Shown here piece by piece: positions 53,651 through 62,295 of a stretch of DNA of 64,000 bases. The number at the start of each line of letters is the position of its first letter. Positions within the stretch are counted from its first letter, which is position 1. Location: contig JAFTWA010000050.1 of the NCBI GenBank assembly GCA_017465565.1, positions 24,415 to 88,414 on the forward strand. Direction: 5' to 3'. The DNA is from Tyzzerella sp. (GTDB lineage Bacteria > Bacillota > Clostridia > Lachnospirales > Lachnospiraceae). Under the pieces are notes generated by a model, which saw only the letters and a list, made by a program, of their open reading frames with translations, did no database searches and was not told the DNA's origin. The position numbers and the translations under genes are program-made.

Positions 53651-55498
53651 ATGTCAATTACAGCCGAAACATGTAAAGAACATGCAAAGGATCCTGCAGT
53701 ATTATGCTGTAGAGCAGAAGCAGGCATTACAATTGGCCCAGAAAATTTAGAAGATCCAGCAATCTTTGATGATTTAGTGGATTCAGGGTTATTAAAATTA
53801 GATGGTTGTTTAACTATCGAAGAAGTATTAGGTGCTAAACTTCTTAAAACATGTGATTCTCTTTCACCACTTACAGCTGACGTTGTTGAAGGTGCAAAAG
53901 CTCCAGCAGCAGCTGAAGAAGTTGTAGAAGAAGTAGCTCCAGTAGCAGCTCCAGTAAATGCAACAACAAGCGTTGCAGGTGGAATGTTAAAAATCCACAT
54001 TGGAGAAGGTAAAGACATCGATATCCAATTACCAATGGGAATCGGTGGAGGCGTTGCAGAAGTTGTAGAAGTACCTGCAGCAGAAGGTACAGCAGCAGTT
54101 GCAGCTCCAGTAGCAGCAGCTCCAGTAGCTCAAGAAGAAAAAGTAATCAGAAGTTTAACAAGAAAACACTTCAAAGTAACAGAAGTAAAGAGAGGACCAG
54201 AAACAAAATTTGATGGTACAGTTCTTTACATCCGTGAAGGTATTGAAGAAGAAGCAGCAGCTTCACAAAAACTTGTTAACAGCTTAAAGATTGATATCAT
54301 CACACCAGAAAACTACCACACATACTCAGAAACAATCATGGACGTTCAACCAATCGCTACAAAAGAAGGCGATGCTGAAATTGGTACAGGTGTTACAAGA
54401 GTACTTGATGGCGTAGTTATGGTAGTATCAGGTACAGACGCTAACGGTGTTCAAATCGGTGAATTCGGTTCTTCAGAAGGTTACTTAGATGAAAACATCA
54501 TGTGGGGACGTCCAGGTTGTCCAGAAAAGGGTGAAATCTTCATTAAAACAGAAGTTATCATCAAAGAAGGAACAAACATGGAAAGACCAGGTCCTTTGGC
54601 TGCTCATACAGCAACAGATGTTATCACACAAGAAATCCGTGAAGCATTAAAGAAATTAGATGAATCACTTGTGGTTGATACAGAAGAATTTACACAAGTA
54701 AGAAGACCAGGTAAGAAGAAAGTAGTTATCGTTAAAGAAATCATGGGCCAAGGCGCTATGCATGATAACTTAATCCTTCCAGTTGAACCAGTTGGTATTC
54801 TTGGTGGTAAACCAAACGTAGACTTAGGTAACGTTCCAGTTATGACATCTCCACTTGAAGTATTAGATGGATGTATCCATGCATTAACATGTATCGGACC
54901 AGCTTCTAAAGAAATGTCAAGACATTACTGGAGAGAACCACTTGTACTTGAAACATTACACGATGAAGAAGTTGACCTTTGCGGTGTACTCTTTGTTGGA
55001 TCTCCACAAATCAATGCTGAAAAATTCTACGTATCTAAACGTGTTGGTATGATGGTAGAAGCATTAGACGTTGACGGTGCATTCGTTACAACTGAAGGTT
55101 TTGGTAACAACCACATCGACTTCGCATCTCACCACGAACAAATCGGTATGAGAGGCGTTCCAGTAGTTGGTATGTCATTCTGTGCTGTACAAGGTGCTCT
55201 TGTAGTAGGTAACAAATACATGACACACATGGTTGATAACAACAAATCAGAATCAGGTATTGAAAACGAAGTTCTTGGATGTAACACACTTTGCCACGAA
55301 GATGCTATCCGTGCTCTTGCAATGTTAAAAGCAGCTATGGCAGGTGAAGATGTTAAGAAAGCAGAAAAGAAATGGAATCCAAACGTTAAATCTACTAACA
55401 TCGAATTAATCGGTAACACAAGAGGTGCAGCCGTTGAATTAGTAGCTAACGAACAATCATTACCAATGAGCCAAAAACGTAAAGAAAAATACGACTAA
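53651..55498 (+). CDS. prdA: D-proline reductase proprotein PrdA
   Basis: A 615-residue precursor. In known PrdA, self-cleavage before a Cys gives a pyruvoyl group that binds D-proline. Here the site is ALT-Cys414-IGPASKEM, close to the position I recall for C. sticklandii (Cys421). Cleavage would leave a 413-residue part and a 202-residue pyruvoyl part. The first part has two Ala/Pro/Val/Glu-rich low-complexity linkers (about 85-108 and 136-168) around a small MLKIHIGEGKDIDIQLPMG domain. Together with PrdB it reduces D-proline to 5-aminovalerate. RBS is CAAGGAGG. Homologous halves occur separately as prdD and prdE. Confidence 0.96.
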   Translation: MSITAETCKEHAKDPAVLCCRAEAGITIGPENLEDPAIFDDLVDSGLLKLDGCLTIEEVLGAKLLKTCDSLSPLTADVVEGAKAPAAAEEVVEEVAPVAAPVNATTSVAGGMLKIHIGEGKDIDIQLPMGIGGGVAEVVEVPAAEGTAAVAAPVAAAPVAQEEKVIRSLTRKHFKVTEVKRGPETKFDGTVLYIREGIEEEAAASQKLVNSLKIDIITPENYHTYSETIMDVQPIATKEGDAEIGTGVTRVLDGVVMVVSGTDANGVQIGEFGSSEGYLDENIMWGRPGCPEKGEIFIKTEVIIKEGTNMERPGPLAAHTATDVITQEIREALKKLDESLVVDTEEFTQVRRPGKKKVVIVKEIMGQGAMHDNLILPVEPVGILGGKPNVDLGNVPVMTSPLEVLDGCIHALTCIGPASKEMSRHYWREPLVLETLHDEEVDLCGVLFVGSPQINAEKFYVSKRVGMMVEALDVDGAFVTTEGFGNNHIDFASHHEQIGMRGVPVVGMSFCAVQGALVVGNKYMTHMVDNNKSESGIENEVLGCNTLCHEDAIRALAMLKAAMAGEDVKKAEKKWNPNVKSTNIELIGNTRGAAVELVANEQSLPMSQKRKEKYD

Positions 55499-55514
55499 AA
55501 TTTAGGTGACAAAC

Positions 55515-55793
55515 ATGAAGTATGGTGATAAAATCATTAAGATGGAAGGTGTAATCGTTGAGGTACACGATGGCTGTGTAGCAATCGATCTCAAAGGTCG
55601 CCTTGGATATTTAAAAGTGCCGATGCGAATGATGATTACAGATTATCCGCTTAAGGTGGGTCAGGAGGTTGCATGGAACATGAGTTTTGTGGAACAGCTC
55701 GGACCAGAAGTCAACGACAAATATGTTAGTAACTTAGATATTTACAATAGGCGTCAGGCAGAAGCCCGTGCCAAGAATGAAGCAAATAATTAA
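55515..55793 (+). CDS. CBO2463/CBO2479-like prd cluster protein
   Basis: A 92-residue protein with a small beta-rich domain (KMEGVIVEVHDGCVAIDLKG, then L-G-Y-L-K-V-P) of a group seen between prdA and prdB in other clostridia. Its function is unknown; a folding or assembly factor for PrdA/PrdB is a guess. Start ATG 55515 follows TTAGGTG; an in-frame GTG nine bases upstream is less likely. It ends 15 bases before prdB. Confidence 0.8.
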   Translation: MKYGDKIIKMEGVIVEVHDGCVAIDLKGRLGYLKVPMRMMITDYPLKVGQEVAWNMSFVEQLGPEVNDKYVSNLDIYNRRQAEARAKNEANN

Positions 55794-55808
55794 GGAGGTA
55801 TAGAGACA

Positions 55809-56534
55809 ATGAGTTTAACAATTGTTAAAGGATTGCAATCGGAAATTTTCGTTCCAATTACACCACCAATGGTTTGGACTCCAGTAACAAAAGAACTTAA
55901 AGATATGAAAGTTGCTCTTGCTACAGCTGCTGGTGTTCATCATAAAGAACAAAAAAGATTCAACCTTGCTGGTGACTTTACTTGGAGAGAAGTTAAAAAT
56001 GAATGGCCATCAAACGAACTGATGGTATCACACGGTGGATACGATAACGGTGACGTTAACAAAGATATCAACTGTATGTTCCCAATTGATAGATTAAATG
56101 AATTAGCAGCTGAAGGATTTATCGGTTCAGTAGCTGATACTCATGCAGGATTCATGGGTGGCGGTGGAAACCAGGAAAAATTCAAAAACGAAACTGGTCC
56201 AGCTATCGCTAAAATGCTTAAAGAGGAAGGCGTAGACGCAGTTATCCTCACAGCTGGCTGAGGTACTTGCCACCGCTCTGCAGTATTGGTGCAGAGAGCG
56301 ATTGAAGAAGCTGGTATCCCTACAATTTGTATCGCAGCTCTTCCACCAGTTGTACGTCAAACTGGTACACCACGTTCGGTAGCTCCATTGGTGCCTATGG
56401 GTGCTAATGCTGGTGCTCCAAACAACCCAGAACAACAAACAGCAATCGTAAAAGCAACATTAGAACAATTAATCGAAATCCAGACACCTGGAAAGATTGT
56501 TCCATTGCCATTCGAATACATTGCTAAAGTTTAA
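55809..56534 (+). CDS. prdB: D-proline reductase selenoprotein subunit PrdB
   Basis: A 241-residue selenoprotein. The frame passes an in-frame TGA at 56259-56261, giving Sec151 in T-A-G-U-G-T-C-H-R. The U-x-x-C arrangement (Sec151/Cys154) is the active-site motif shared with GrdB-type reductases. The sequence beyond the TGA continues the family (QRAIEEAGIPTICIAALPPV), so this is not a pseudogene. A SECIS-type hairpin follows 13 bases after the TGA. Start has TAAGGAGG as RBS, and a terminator follows. Confidence 0.96.
56272..56302 (+). promoter_or_regulatory. candidate SECIS hairpin in prdB
   Basis: CGCTCTGCA (56274-56282) pairs with TGCAGAG-AG-CG (56290-56300) around loop GTATTGG, with a two-base bulge. 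The loop centre is about 25 bases after the UGA, as expected for SelB binding. Confidence 0.7.
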
Positions 56535-56545
56535 TATGGACTTTC

Positions 56546-56578
56546 AAAAGGCAGATGCGAAAGCATCTGTCTTTTTTT
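56546..56578 (+). terminator. intrinsic terminator after prdB
   Basis: AAAAGGCAGATGC (56546-56558), loop GAAA, GCATCTGTCTTT with a run of seven T. One mismatch (G/T) is within the stem. Confidence 0.92.
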
Positions 56579-56683
56579 GCGACTTTTTCTGGAAAATGAC
56601 TGGTAAATTTTATGCATAGAACAGAGTATTCCTGTTTGGTATAATGGCAAAAGATTTGAAGTATAGAAGAAAGGCTTGGGGCT

Positions 56684-57472
56684 ATGAGTAATATTAAAAT
56701 CAGTGATTTGTCATTTGCGTATGAACAACAGGAGAAGTTGATTTTGAAAGACATTAACGTAGAAGTGAAAACAGGAGAGTTTGTCTGCATTCTTGGACAA
56801 TCGGGATGTGGTAAAAGTACACTTCTGCGTCTCTTGGCAGGACTTGAAAAACCTACGGCAGGAGAACTCTTGATTGATGGACAATTGGTTGATGGTACAA
56901 GTCTTGAAAGAGGCGTCGTATTTCAAGATTATGGGCTTTTCCCATGGATGACAGCAGGTGAAAATATTGTGCTGGCATTGAAGCAAAGATTTCCAGAACA
57001 AAACAAAACTGAATTAAAGCAGATTGCAATGAACATGATGCAGGCTGTTGGACTCAGTGAAGACGTATATAAAAGGCTGCCAAAGGAACTTTCAGGAGGT
57101 ATGAAGCAGAGATGTGCGATTGCACAGGTCTTTGCAATGAATCCACCGGTTCTGCTTATGGACGAACCTTTTGGTGCGCTGGATGCAGTGACACGCGCGC
57201 GTCTTCAGGATCTTGTGTTGGAGCTCTGGAAAAGGGATGAAGAAAAGAAAAATGTATTTTTCGTTACCCATGATGTGGATGAAGCCTTACTATTAGCAAA
57301 TCGAATTATTGTACTTGGTCAGTCTCCGGGTAATATTATCTATGATATTTCGATTTCGGATGATAAACGACCGACAAGAGAAACGCAGTTTGAAGATCCC
57401 AAGGTTTTTCAAATGCGAAATGAGCTGATTCGTCAGATGAATAAGGATATAAAACCAGAGGAGGATAAGTAA
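56684..57472 (+). CDS. NitT/TauT-family ABC ATPase
   Basis: A 262-residue ATPase of the SsuB/TauB type. Walker A is LGQSGCGKSTLLRLLAGLEK near 37, signature ELSGGMKQRCAIAQVFAMNP near 131 and Walker B VLLMDEPFGALDAVTRARL near 151. It begins a three-gene transporter placed between prdB and prdD. A TATAAT at 56640-56645 may be its promoter, with a poor -35. The gene overlaps the next by one base. Confidence 0.92.
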   Translation: MSNIKISDLSFAYEQQEKLILKDINVEVKTGEFVCILGQSGCGKSTLLRLLAGLEKPTAGELLIDGQLVDGTSLERGVVFQDYGLFPWMTAGENIVLALKQRFPEQNKTELKQIAMNMMQAVGLSEDVYKRLPKELSGGMKQRCAIAQVFAMNPPVLLMDEPFGALDAVTRARLQDLVLELWKRDEEKKNVFFVTHDVDEALLLANRIIVLGQSPGNIIYDISISDDKRPTRETQFEDPKVFQMRNELIRQMNKDIKPEEDK

Positions 57473-58557
57473 TGAAAAAACGAATTTTAGCTGTGCTTTT
57501 GGGCTTAACTATGACTTTTAGCATGGTGGGATGTGGAACGAATGATGGTGACACGACAAATGAAGAAAATACTCAAAAAGGAGCTCCAGAACAATCTGTA
57601 GTAAGATGGAATTATGGTACTAGCGGTAATGTACTTATTACAATTGCCAATGAAAAAGGATATTTTGAAGAGGAAGGTATCACGATTAAGCCGGTAGCTG
57701 CGGATGAAAATAATGATGCTATGTCATTATTACAAACTGGTAAAGTGGATGTTGTATCCAATGCGGGAACAAGTACTCCGCTGCAACAAATTGCCGCAGG
57801 TATGGATTTTACACTTTTTGGCGGACACATGGTAAATGGATGTATGCCAATCGTTGCAAAAGAAGGTGCTGAGTGGAACGGCGTAGAAAGTCTGGTTGGT
57901 AAGAAATTTGCCTGCAACACAAGTTATTTCGCACTGACAGGTGCTGTTATGGATGCAGTTGGCGGCGATCCGTTTGAAGCAGTGGAATGGGTAACATATA
58001 ACAGCTATAACGATGCTTTGGCTGCTGTAATTCGTGGAGAAGTTGATTACGCGCTTATGGGAACTGGTCAGAACTATGCAGTAAAAGAAGAACTGGCTGA
58101 TAAAGTCGATATTGTTGCTTATCAAAGCGAAATTATGCCGAACTACTCATGCTGTCGTATGTTGGCACAAACAGAATGGGTGGACGAAAATCCTAACACT
58201 GTAAAAGCGGTTATCAGAGCGTTGCTTCGTGCGCAAAGCTACTATGAAGCGAACAAAGAAGAAGCTGTTTCGATGCATGCAGAAGCAATCGATGCTACAG
58301 AAGACTATGTTGCTGCGTATATGTTAGACGATGAACACTACACGGTAAGCGTTGACCCACTTCAAAACTCGGTTGTTCGTGCGTGGGGAATTCTTGGAGA
58401 AACAGGACTTCTGGATGGGAACGATGTTGATATTTTAGACCATATAAACACTTCTCTGTATGAAGAGGCGTTGGCTGAGGCTGCGGAAAAATATGGCGAA
58501 GAAGCTCCGAAATTCTATGAAAATATGAAAACGTTTTTTGAGGAAAACAATAAATAA
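57472..58557 (+). CDS. NMT1/THI5-like substrate-binding lipoprotein
   Basis: A 361-residue lipoprotein: signal KRILAVLLGLTMTFSMVGC with lipid Cys about residue 21, then an Asp/Thr-rich linker. The mature protein has the NitT/TauT binding fold (NEKGYFEEEGITIKPVAADE near 62, GKKFACNTSYFALTG near 141). These proteins bind small anions, sulfonates, or thiamin precursors. Its place in a prd cluster suggests a proline-related or sulfur/selenium ligand, but this is unproven. Start overlaps the ATPase stop (TAATGA). Confidence 0.87.
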   Translation: MKKRILAVLLGLTMTFSMVGCGTNDGDTTNEENTQKGAPEQSVVRWNYGTSGNVLITIANEKGYFEEEGITIKPVAADENNDAMSLLQTGKVDVVSNAGTSTPLQQIAAGMDFTLFGGHMVNGCMPIVAKEGAEWNGVESLVGKKFACNTSYFALTGAVMDAVGGDPFEAVEWVTYNSYNDALAAVIRGEVDYALMGTGQNYAVKEELADKVDIVAYQSEIMPNYSCCRMLAQTEWVDENPNTVKAVIRALLRAQSYYEANKEEAVSMHAEAIDATEDYVAAYMLDDEHYTVSVDPLQNSVVRAWGILGETGLLDGNDVDILDHINTSLYEEALAEAAEKYGEEAPKFYENMKTFFEENNK

Positions 58558-59297
58558 TGAAAAAGTACTTTATCACAATTTCTATTTTTATAGGGATCAT
58601 AGTGTTCTATATTTATGTAACGAAAAATGGATTTGCGAATCCTTATTTATTTCCTAATGCAGATGATATTTTAAAAGTTTTTGCTGAGGATAAAGGGACG
58701 ATGCTATTAAATATGGCGGCATCGTTTAAATTAATGGTGCCGGCTGTTGGTATTTCGTTGCTGTTAGCCCTTGGGATAGGGACAGTACTAGGGCTGAATG
58801 AGAAGCTGAGAGAAGCGTTGCATCCAGTTATCTATACATTTAGTGTGATTCCGTCAATTCTGCTTTCTCCGTTTGCATTGCTTCTTGCACCCACTTTCTG
58901 GACTGCATCGCTATTCCTGATTGTGTACAGTACAGTGTGGTCAACGTTATTTGCCACGATTACTGGTATCATGACAATTGATAAAAGGTATCTTGACAAA
59001 GCGGCAACCTTAGAGTTAAAAGGATTAAAACGCTTTGTAAAAGTAATTTTGCCGGCGGCAAGTCCTGCTATTTTGGCGGGCTTTGTAAACTCGCTTCGCA
59101 ATACGTTTGTGATGCTTGTATATGCGGAGATGACTGGGGCACAGTATGGTATGGGCTTCTATGTAAAGAAATACTCAAGCTTTGGTTTGTATGACAAAAC
59201 ATGGGCGGGATTTATATTTATGGTAGTCGTCCTTGTTGTAGTGATGCAGCTTTTTGAAATGCTGAAAAAACGATTATTAAAATGGACAATTGATTAA
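58557..59297 (+). CDS. NitT/TauT-family ABC permease
   Basis: A 246-residue membrane protein with about six spans. It has VIPSILLSPFALLLAPTFWT near 95 and the ATPase-contact loop KAATLELKGLKRFVKVILPA near 145. It completes the transporter. Start overlaps the binding-protein stop. A promoter for prdD follows. Confidence 0.88.
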   Translation: MKKYFITISIFIGIIVFYIYVTKNGFANPYLFPNADDILKVFAEDKGTMLLNMAASFKLMVPAVGISLLLALGIGTVLGLNEKLREALHPVIYTFSVIPSILLSPFALLLAPTFWTASLFLIVYSTVWSTLFATITGIMTIDKRYLDKAATLELKGLKRFVKVILPAASPAILAGFVNSLRNTFVMLVYAEMTGAQYGMGFYVKKYSSFGLYDKTWAGFIFMVVVLVVVMQLFEMLKKRLLKWTID

Positions 59298-59304
59298 AAA
59301 CGTG

Positions 59305-59333
59305 TTGGAAAAACATGGGTTTTATTGTATAAT
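59305..59333 (+). promoter_or_regulatory. promoter of prdD/prdE
   Basis: TTGGAA (59305-59310), 17 bases and TATAAT (59328-59333), ending 34 bases before the prdD start. It shows that prdDE can be transcribed independently of the ABC genes. Confidence 0.7.
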
Positions 59334-59367
59334 AACGTTAAATAATTAACTTGGAGGTGGATGAAAA

Positions 59368-60135
59368 GTGGCTGATAATGTAAAAGACTTACGACGCTTA
59401 GTAATCAAAGCATTCCACATGGATGAAGTGGAATGGGGCGAACATAATCATATTACTCCAGATGGGAAGATGACTGTTAGCAAAGAGATGATTGATGAAC
59501 TTGTGGCGGCAGAGCCATTGATTGAAAAGATTGATATCCAGATTATTAAACCGGGTGACCATGACCGCTGGACAAACACAATGATGGATATTATCCCTAT
59601 TTCAACAAAAGTTCTTGGAAAATTAGGAGAAGGAATTACACATACCATTACTGGTGTATACGTAATTTTAACAGGTGTGGATGTGAACGGAAAGCAGACA
59701 CATGAATTTGGTTCTTCAGAAGGTAATATGAAGGAGATGCTGTATTTGAACCGCGCAGGTACACCTGGGGATAATGATTACATAATCTCTTTTGATGTTA
59801 CACTTGCAGCTGGTATGGGACAAGAAAGACCAGGTCCTACTGCAGCACATAGAGCGTGTGATAAATTTATTCAGACATACCGTGAGAAACTCAAGAAGTT
59901 CAAAGGTGACCTCTGTACAGAGCGTCATGAATATCACGATATTGTGAGACCAGGGAAGAAACGTGTCTTGATTATCAAACAAGTGGCTGGACAAGGCGCT
60001 ATGTATGATACACATTTGTTCCCGAAAGAACCTTCTGGTGTAGAAGGTGGAAAATCTATTATTGATATGGGTAATATGCCGATTATTCTGACTCCAAATG
60101 AATATCGCGACGGTATTATCCGTTCAATGCAGTAG
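59368..60135 (+). CDS. prdD: PrdD, homologue of the PrdA N-terminal chain
   Basis: A 255-residue protein aligned with residues about 170-413 of PrdA: HEFGSSEGNMKEMLYLNRAG matches PrdA's GEFGSSEGYLDENIMWGRPG, QERPGPTAAHRACDKF matches MERPGPLAAHTATDVI, and KQVAGQGAMYDTHLFPKEP matches KEIMGQGAMHDNLILPVEP. It ends at R-D-G-I-I-R-S-M-Q, exactly where PrdA has its cleavage site, so it lacks the Cys. Start is GTG with GGAGGTGG seven bases before it; no in-frame ATG is nearby. Function in the cluster is unknown. Confidence 0.9.
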   Translation: MADNVKDLRRLVIKAFHMDEVEWGEHNHITPDGKMTVSKEMIDELVAAEPLIEKIDIQIIKPGDHDRWTNTMMDIIPISTKVLGKLGEGITHTITGVYVILTGVDVNGKQTHEFGSSEGNMKEMLYLNRAGTPGDNDYIISFDVTLAAGMGQERPGPTAAHRACDKFIQTYREKLKKFKGDLCTERHEYHDIVRPGKKRVLIIKQVAGQGAMYDTHLFPKEPSGVEGGKSIIDMGNMPIILTPNEYRDGIIRSMQ

Positions 60136-60148
60136 GAGGTGCGAAAGT

Positions 60149-60628
60149 ATGGGAATTGGTCCTTCAACAAAAGAAACATCATTGCATCACTTTAGAGATC
60201 CATTACTCGATGTAGTGTCAAAGGATACAGATGTAGATTTGATGGGTGTTATGTTAGTGGGTTCTCCAGACGGAAATGAAGAAAAAATGCTTGTGGGTAC
60301 AAGAGCTGCTGTTTGGGCAGAATGTATGAGAGCTGATGGTGTTATCGTTTCCTGTGATGGATGGGGGAACAGCCACGTAGACTACACAAACACAATGGAA
60401 CAGATTGGTATTCGCGGAATACCTGCAGCGGGAATCACATTCAATGGTACGGTTGCTCAATTCGTAGTAGTAAATGATTATCTGGATGCTATTGTAGATA
60501 TCAATAAGAATCCTGAGGGTGTAGAATCTAATATCGTTGGTGAAAACAACATGGTAGAAAAAGACTGTAAGATTGCACTCTACAAGTTGAAAGCAAAGAT
60601 GAAAAAGAAAGAATTGGAAGAAAGATAA
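60149..60628 (+). CDS. prdE: PrdE, homologue of the PrdA C-terminal (pyruvoyl) chain
   Basis: A 159-residue protein aligned with PrdA from Cys414: MGIGPSTKETSLHHFRDP matches CIGPASKEMSRHYWREP, and GVMLVGSPDGNEEKM matches GVLFVGSPQINAEKF. Met1-Gly2 stands where PrdA has Cys, so no pyruvoyl group can form. It contains a late Cys (VSCDGWGNSHVDYT). ATG 60149 follows AGGAGGTG, 13 bases after prdD. PrdD and PrdE probably form a non-cleaved mimic of mature PrdA; the role is unknown. Confidence 0.9.
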   Translation: MGIGPSTKETSLHHFRDPLLDVVSKDTDVDLMGVMLVGSPDGNEEKMLVGTRAAVWAECMRADGVIVSCDGWGNSHVDYTNTMEQIGIRGIPAAGITFNGTVAQFVVVNDYLDAIVDINKNPEGVESNIVGENNMVEKDCKIALYKLKAKMKKKELEER

Positions 60629-60637
60629 TTGGATACT

Positions 60638-61288
60638 ATGGAAAATAAAGAGTTAGAGATTCAAAACGAGGAACTTGACCGTAAAATGAGTAAATATGTT
60701 GTACCTGTCAAGCGTGATGAAAAGATGCTGAAAACATTTGTTAAGTTTTCTAATAATGTAAGACACCCTAGAGTTACCGGTTATATGGTAATTGTTGGTG
60801 GTACGCTGGCGATACTGCCATTTGTGAATAAGGAGATTGAGCTTCCGGGTGTGATCATCTGTCATGTGATGGGCACTTTGATGGTGCTCATGGGAATCTT
60901 TAGACATTGGATTGGTGTCTACATGTTAAAGAGTAATCCGCAGACTCAACTGAACGAAGAACTAACATATTTGTTTGGAAATACAGGAGTTAAAGTCGAG
61001 AAAGGTGCAAATATTGAGCACATGGGAAGTTACAAGAAGATTTACCGTGTGTGGGAAGATGAAAAACACTTCTATATTGGAATGAACGAAGATGATTTGG
61101 CTGTGTTGCCGAAAGACCATTTTGAAGTGGGTGATGTTGGTACGTTCCGCGATTTTATTCTTGAAAAGAGCAGGGCGATTTACACATGGAAGCCGACAAG
61201 AGTTGATAATGTTATAAAGCAAAACATTTTGAACTTCAAGGTGAGAATGACTCAAATGAGAATGGGAGCCAATGAAGAGGAAAAATAA
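60638..61288 (+). CDS. two-helix membrane protein downstream of prdE, unknown
   Basis: A 216-residue protein with a charged N-terminus, two hydrophobic segments (VTGYMVIVGGTLAILPF near 47-63 and LPGVIICHVMGTLMVLMGIF near 69-88) and a soluble C-terminal domain (about 105-216, with WEDEKHFYIGMNEDDLAVLP) resembling small YcxB/PH-like domains. A TTG at 60629, right after the prdE stop, is an alternative start with slightly better RBS spacing. Not recognised as a named prd protein. It is the last gene before a terminator. Confidence 0.65.
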   Translation: MENKELEIQNEELDRKMSKYVVPVKRDEKMLKTFVKFSNNVRHPRVTGYMVIVGGTLAILPFVNKEIELPGVIICHVMGTLMVLMGIFRHWIGVYMLKSNPQTQLNEELTYLFGNTGVKVEKGANIEHMGSYKKIYRVWEDEKHFYIGMNEDDLAVLPKDHFEVGDVGTFRDFILEKSRAIYTWKPTRVDNVIKQNILNFKVRMTQMRMGANEEEK

Positions 61289-61303
61289 TAATTGAGCAAA
61301 ATG

Positions 61304-61336
61304 AAAGGGCATTTGGAATTTCCAAATGCCCTTTAT
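61304..61336. terminator. palindromic terminator between prdE operon and TSUP gene
   Basis: AAAGGGCATTTGGAA and TTCCAAATGCCCTTT are perfect 15-base arms around one T (61304-61334). It is bidirectional by symmetry, with weak T tracts. Confidence 0.8.
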
Positions 61337-61371
61337 GTACTTCCATATTAAGTTTTAAATCGTGTTTAAAA

Positions 61372-62295
61372 TTACGCTGCTGAACCTTTCTTGATAGCGT
61401 CTTTGAGATAAAGAGCTGCTGTGAAGTATACTACAACAACGATAACTTTTGTAAGAAGGTCAAGTGGCATGCTCTTAACTAAGTAGTAAGCTACGAATAC
61501 ACCAACTGAACCAGCGATTGCTTGTGTCCAAGATGCAACAAGGTCGATTTTTGCTTCTTTGATGAATTTTGGACCATTACCAAATGCCATCAAGAATGCA
61601 CAAGAACCCATCATAGCTGGGAATGCACAGTTAGCATCCATACCTAATGCAAGAACCATAGCCATACATGGAGCGTAGAGACCTACACCGATACTCATAA
61701 GAGCACCAAATACGAAGTTACCAACTACTGCGATAACAAGTTTTACACCTGATAATCCAAGAGCTGTACCTTGCGAACCGAATGGGCCAACACCAAGGTT
61801 TCTCATAAGAACTACAGTTGCAAGAAGGAACAAACCTACGAATAATGAGTAACGAACTTTCTTTCTGTCGAACTTAGATACGATACCAGCCATTACGATA
61901 GAACCGATAACAGCTGCAACAAGCATAAGTACGAGTGTAAGAATATCCATTTCTACGATGCCGAAGAACAAGAAAGCTTCCACACATACAGGAACTGTGT
62001 CACCTACGTTAAGTGTTCCAGGAACAAGAGCGTCATCTACAGATTTTGTTAATTTGAATGCTGCAGATGTAGGAGCAAATGAACCGATACCTAATGTATC
62101 AAGGAAGTTTGCTACGAAACCGATGATTGAAGTTACAACAACGTGTTTCATACCGAATTGCCATAACTCTTCACCTGTCATTCCTGTTACAGGGTCTTTT
62201 TCTGAGCTGGCGCGCATTTCTTTGGTTTTTAATGCCATAAGAATTACTGTAAGGACAACACCTGCAAGAGCGAGCCCTTTTAATACGTACATCAT
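61372..62295 (-). CDS. TSUP (TauE/SafE-type) membrane permease
   Basis: A 307-residue membrane protein with about eight to ten helices. The motif FVANFLDTLGIGSFAPTSAA near 52-71 and the repeat-like late GMDANCAFPAMMGSCAFLMA match the sulfite exporter TauE/SafE family. These transport sulfonates, sulfite or organic anions. It is convergent to the prd run. Transport of 5-aminovalerate or a sulfur compound is speculation. Start ATG 62295 follows GGAGGTATG; longer in-frame starts lack an RBS. Confidence 0.82.
   Translation of the reverse strand: MMYVLKGLALAGVVLTVILMALKTKEMRASSEKDPVTGMTGEELWQFGMKHVVVTSIIGFVANFLDTLGIGSFAPTSAAFKLTKSVDDALVPGTLNVGDTVPVCVEAFLFFGIVEMDILTLVLMLVAAVIGSIVMAGIVSKFDRKKVRYSLFVGLFLLATVVLMRNLGVGPFGSQGTALGLSGVKLVIAVVGNFVFGALMSIGVGLYAPCMAMVLALGMDANCAFPAMMGSCAFLMAFGNGPKFIKEAKIDLVASWTQAIAGSVGVFVAYYLVKSMPLDLLTKVIVVVVYFTAALYLKDAIKKGSAA

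Noticed and set aside
55809-56261. prdB frame ending at 56261 as a truncated or broken gene
   Set aside because: The TGA is followed in frame by the rest of the family sequence, the motif is G-U-G-T-C-H, a SECIS-type hairpin follows, and the window contains tRNA-Sec, selA, selB and selD.
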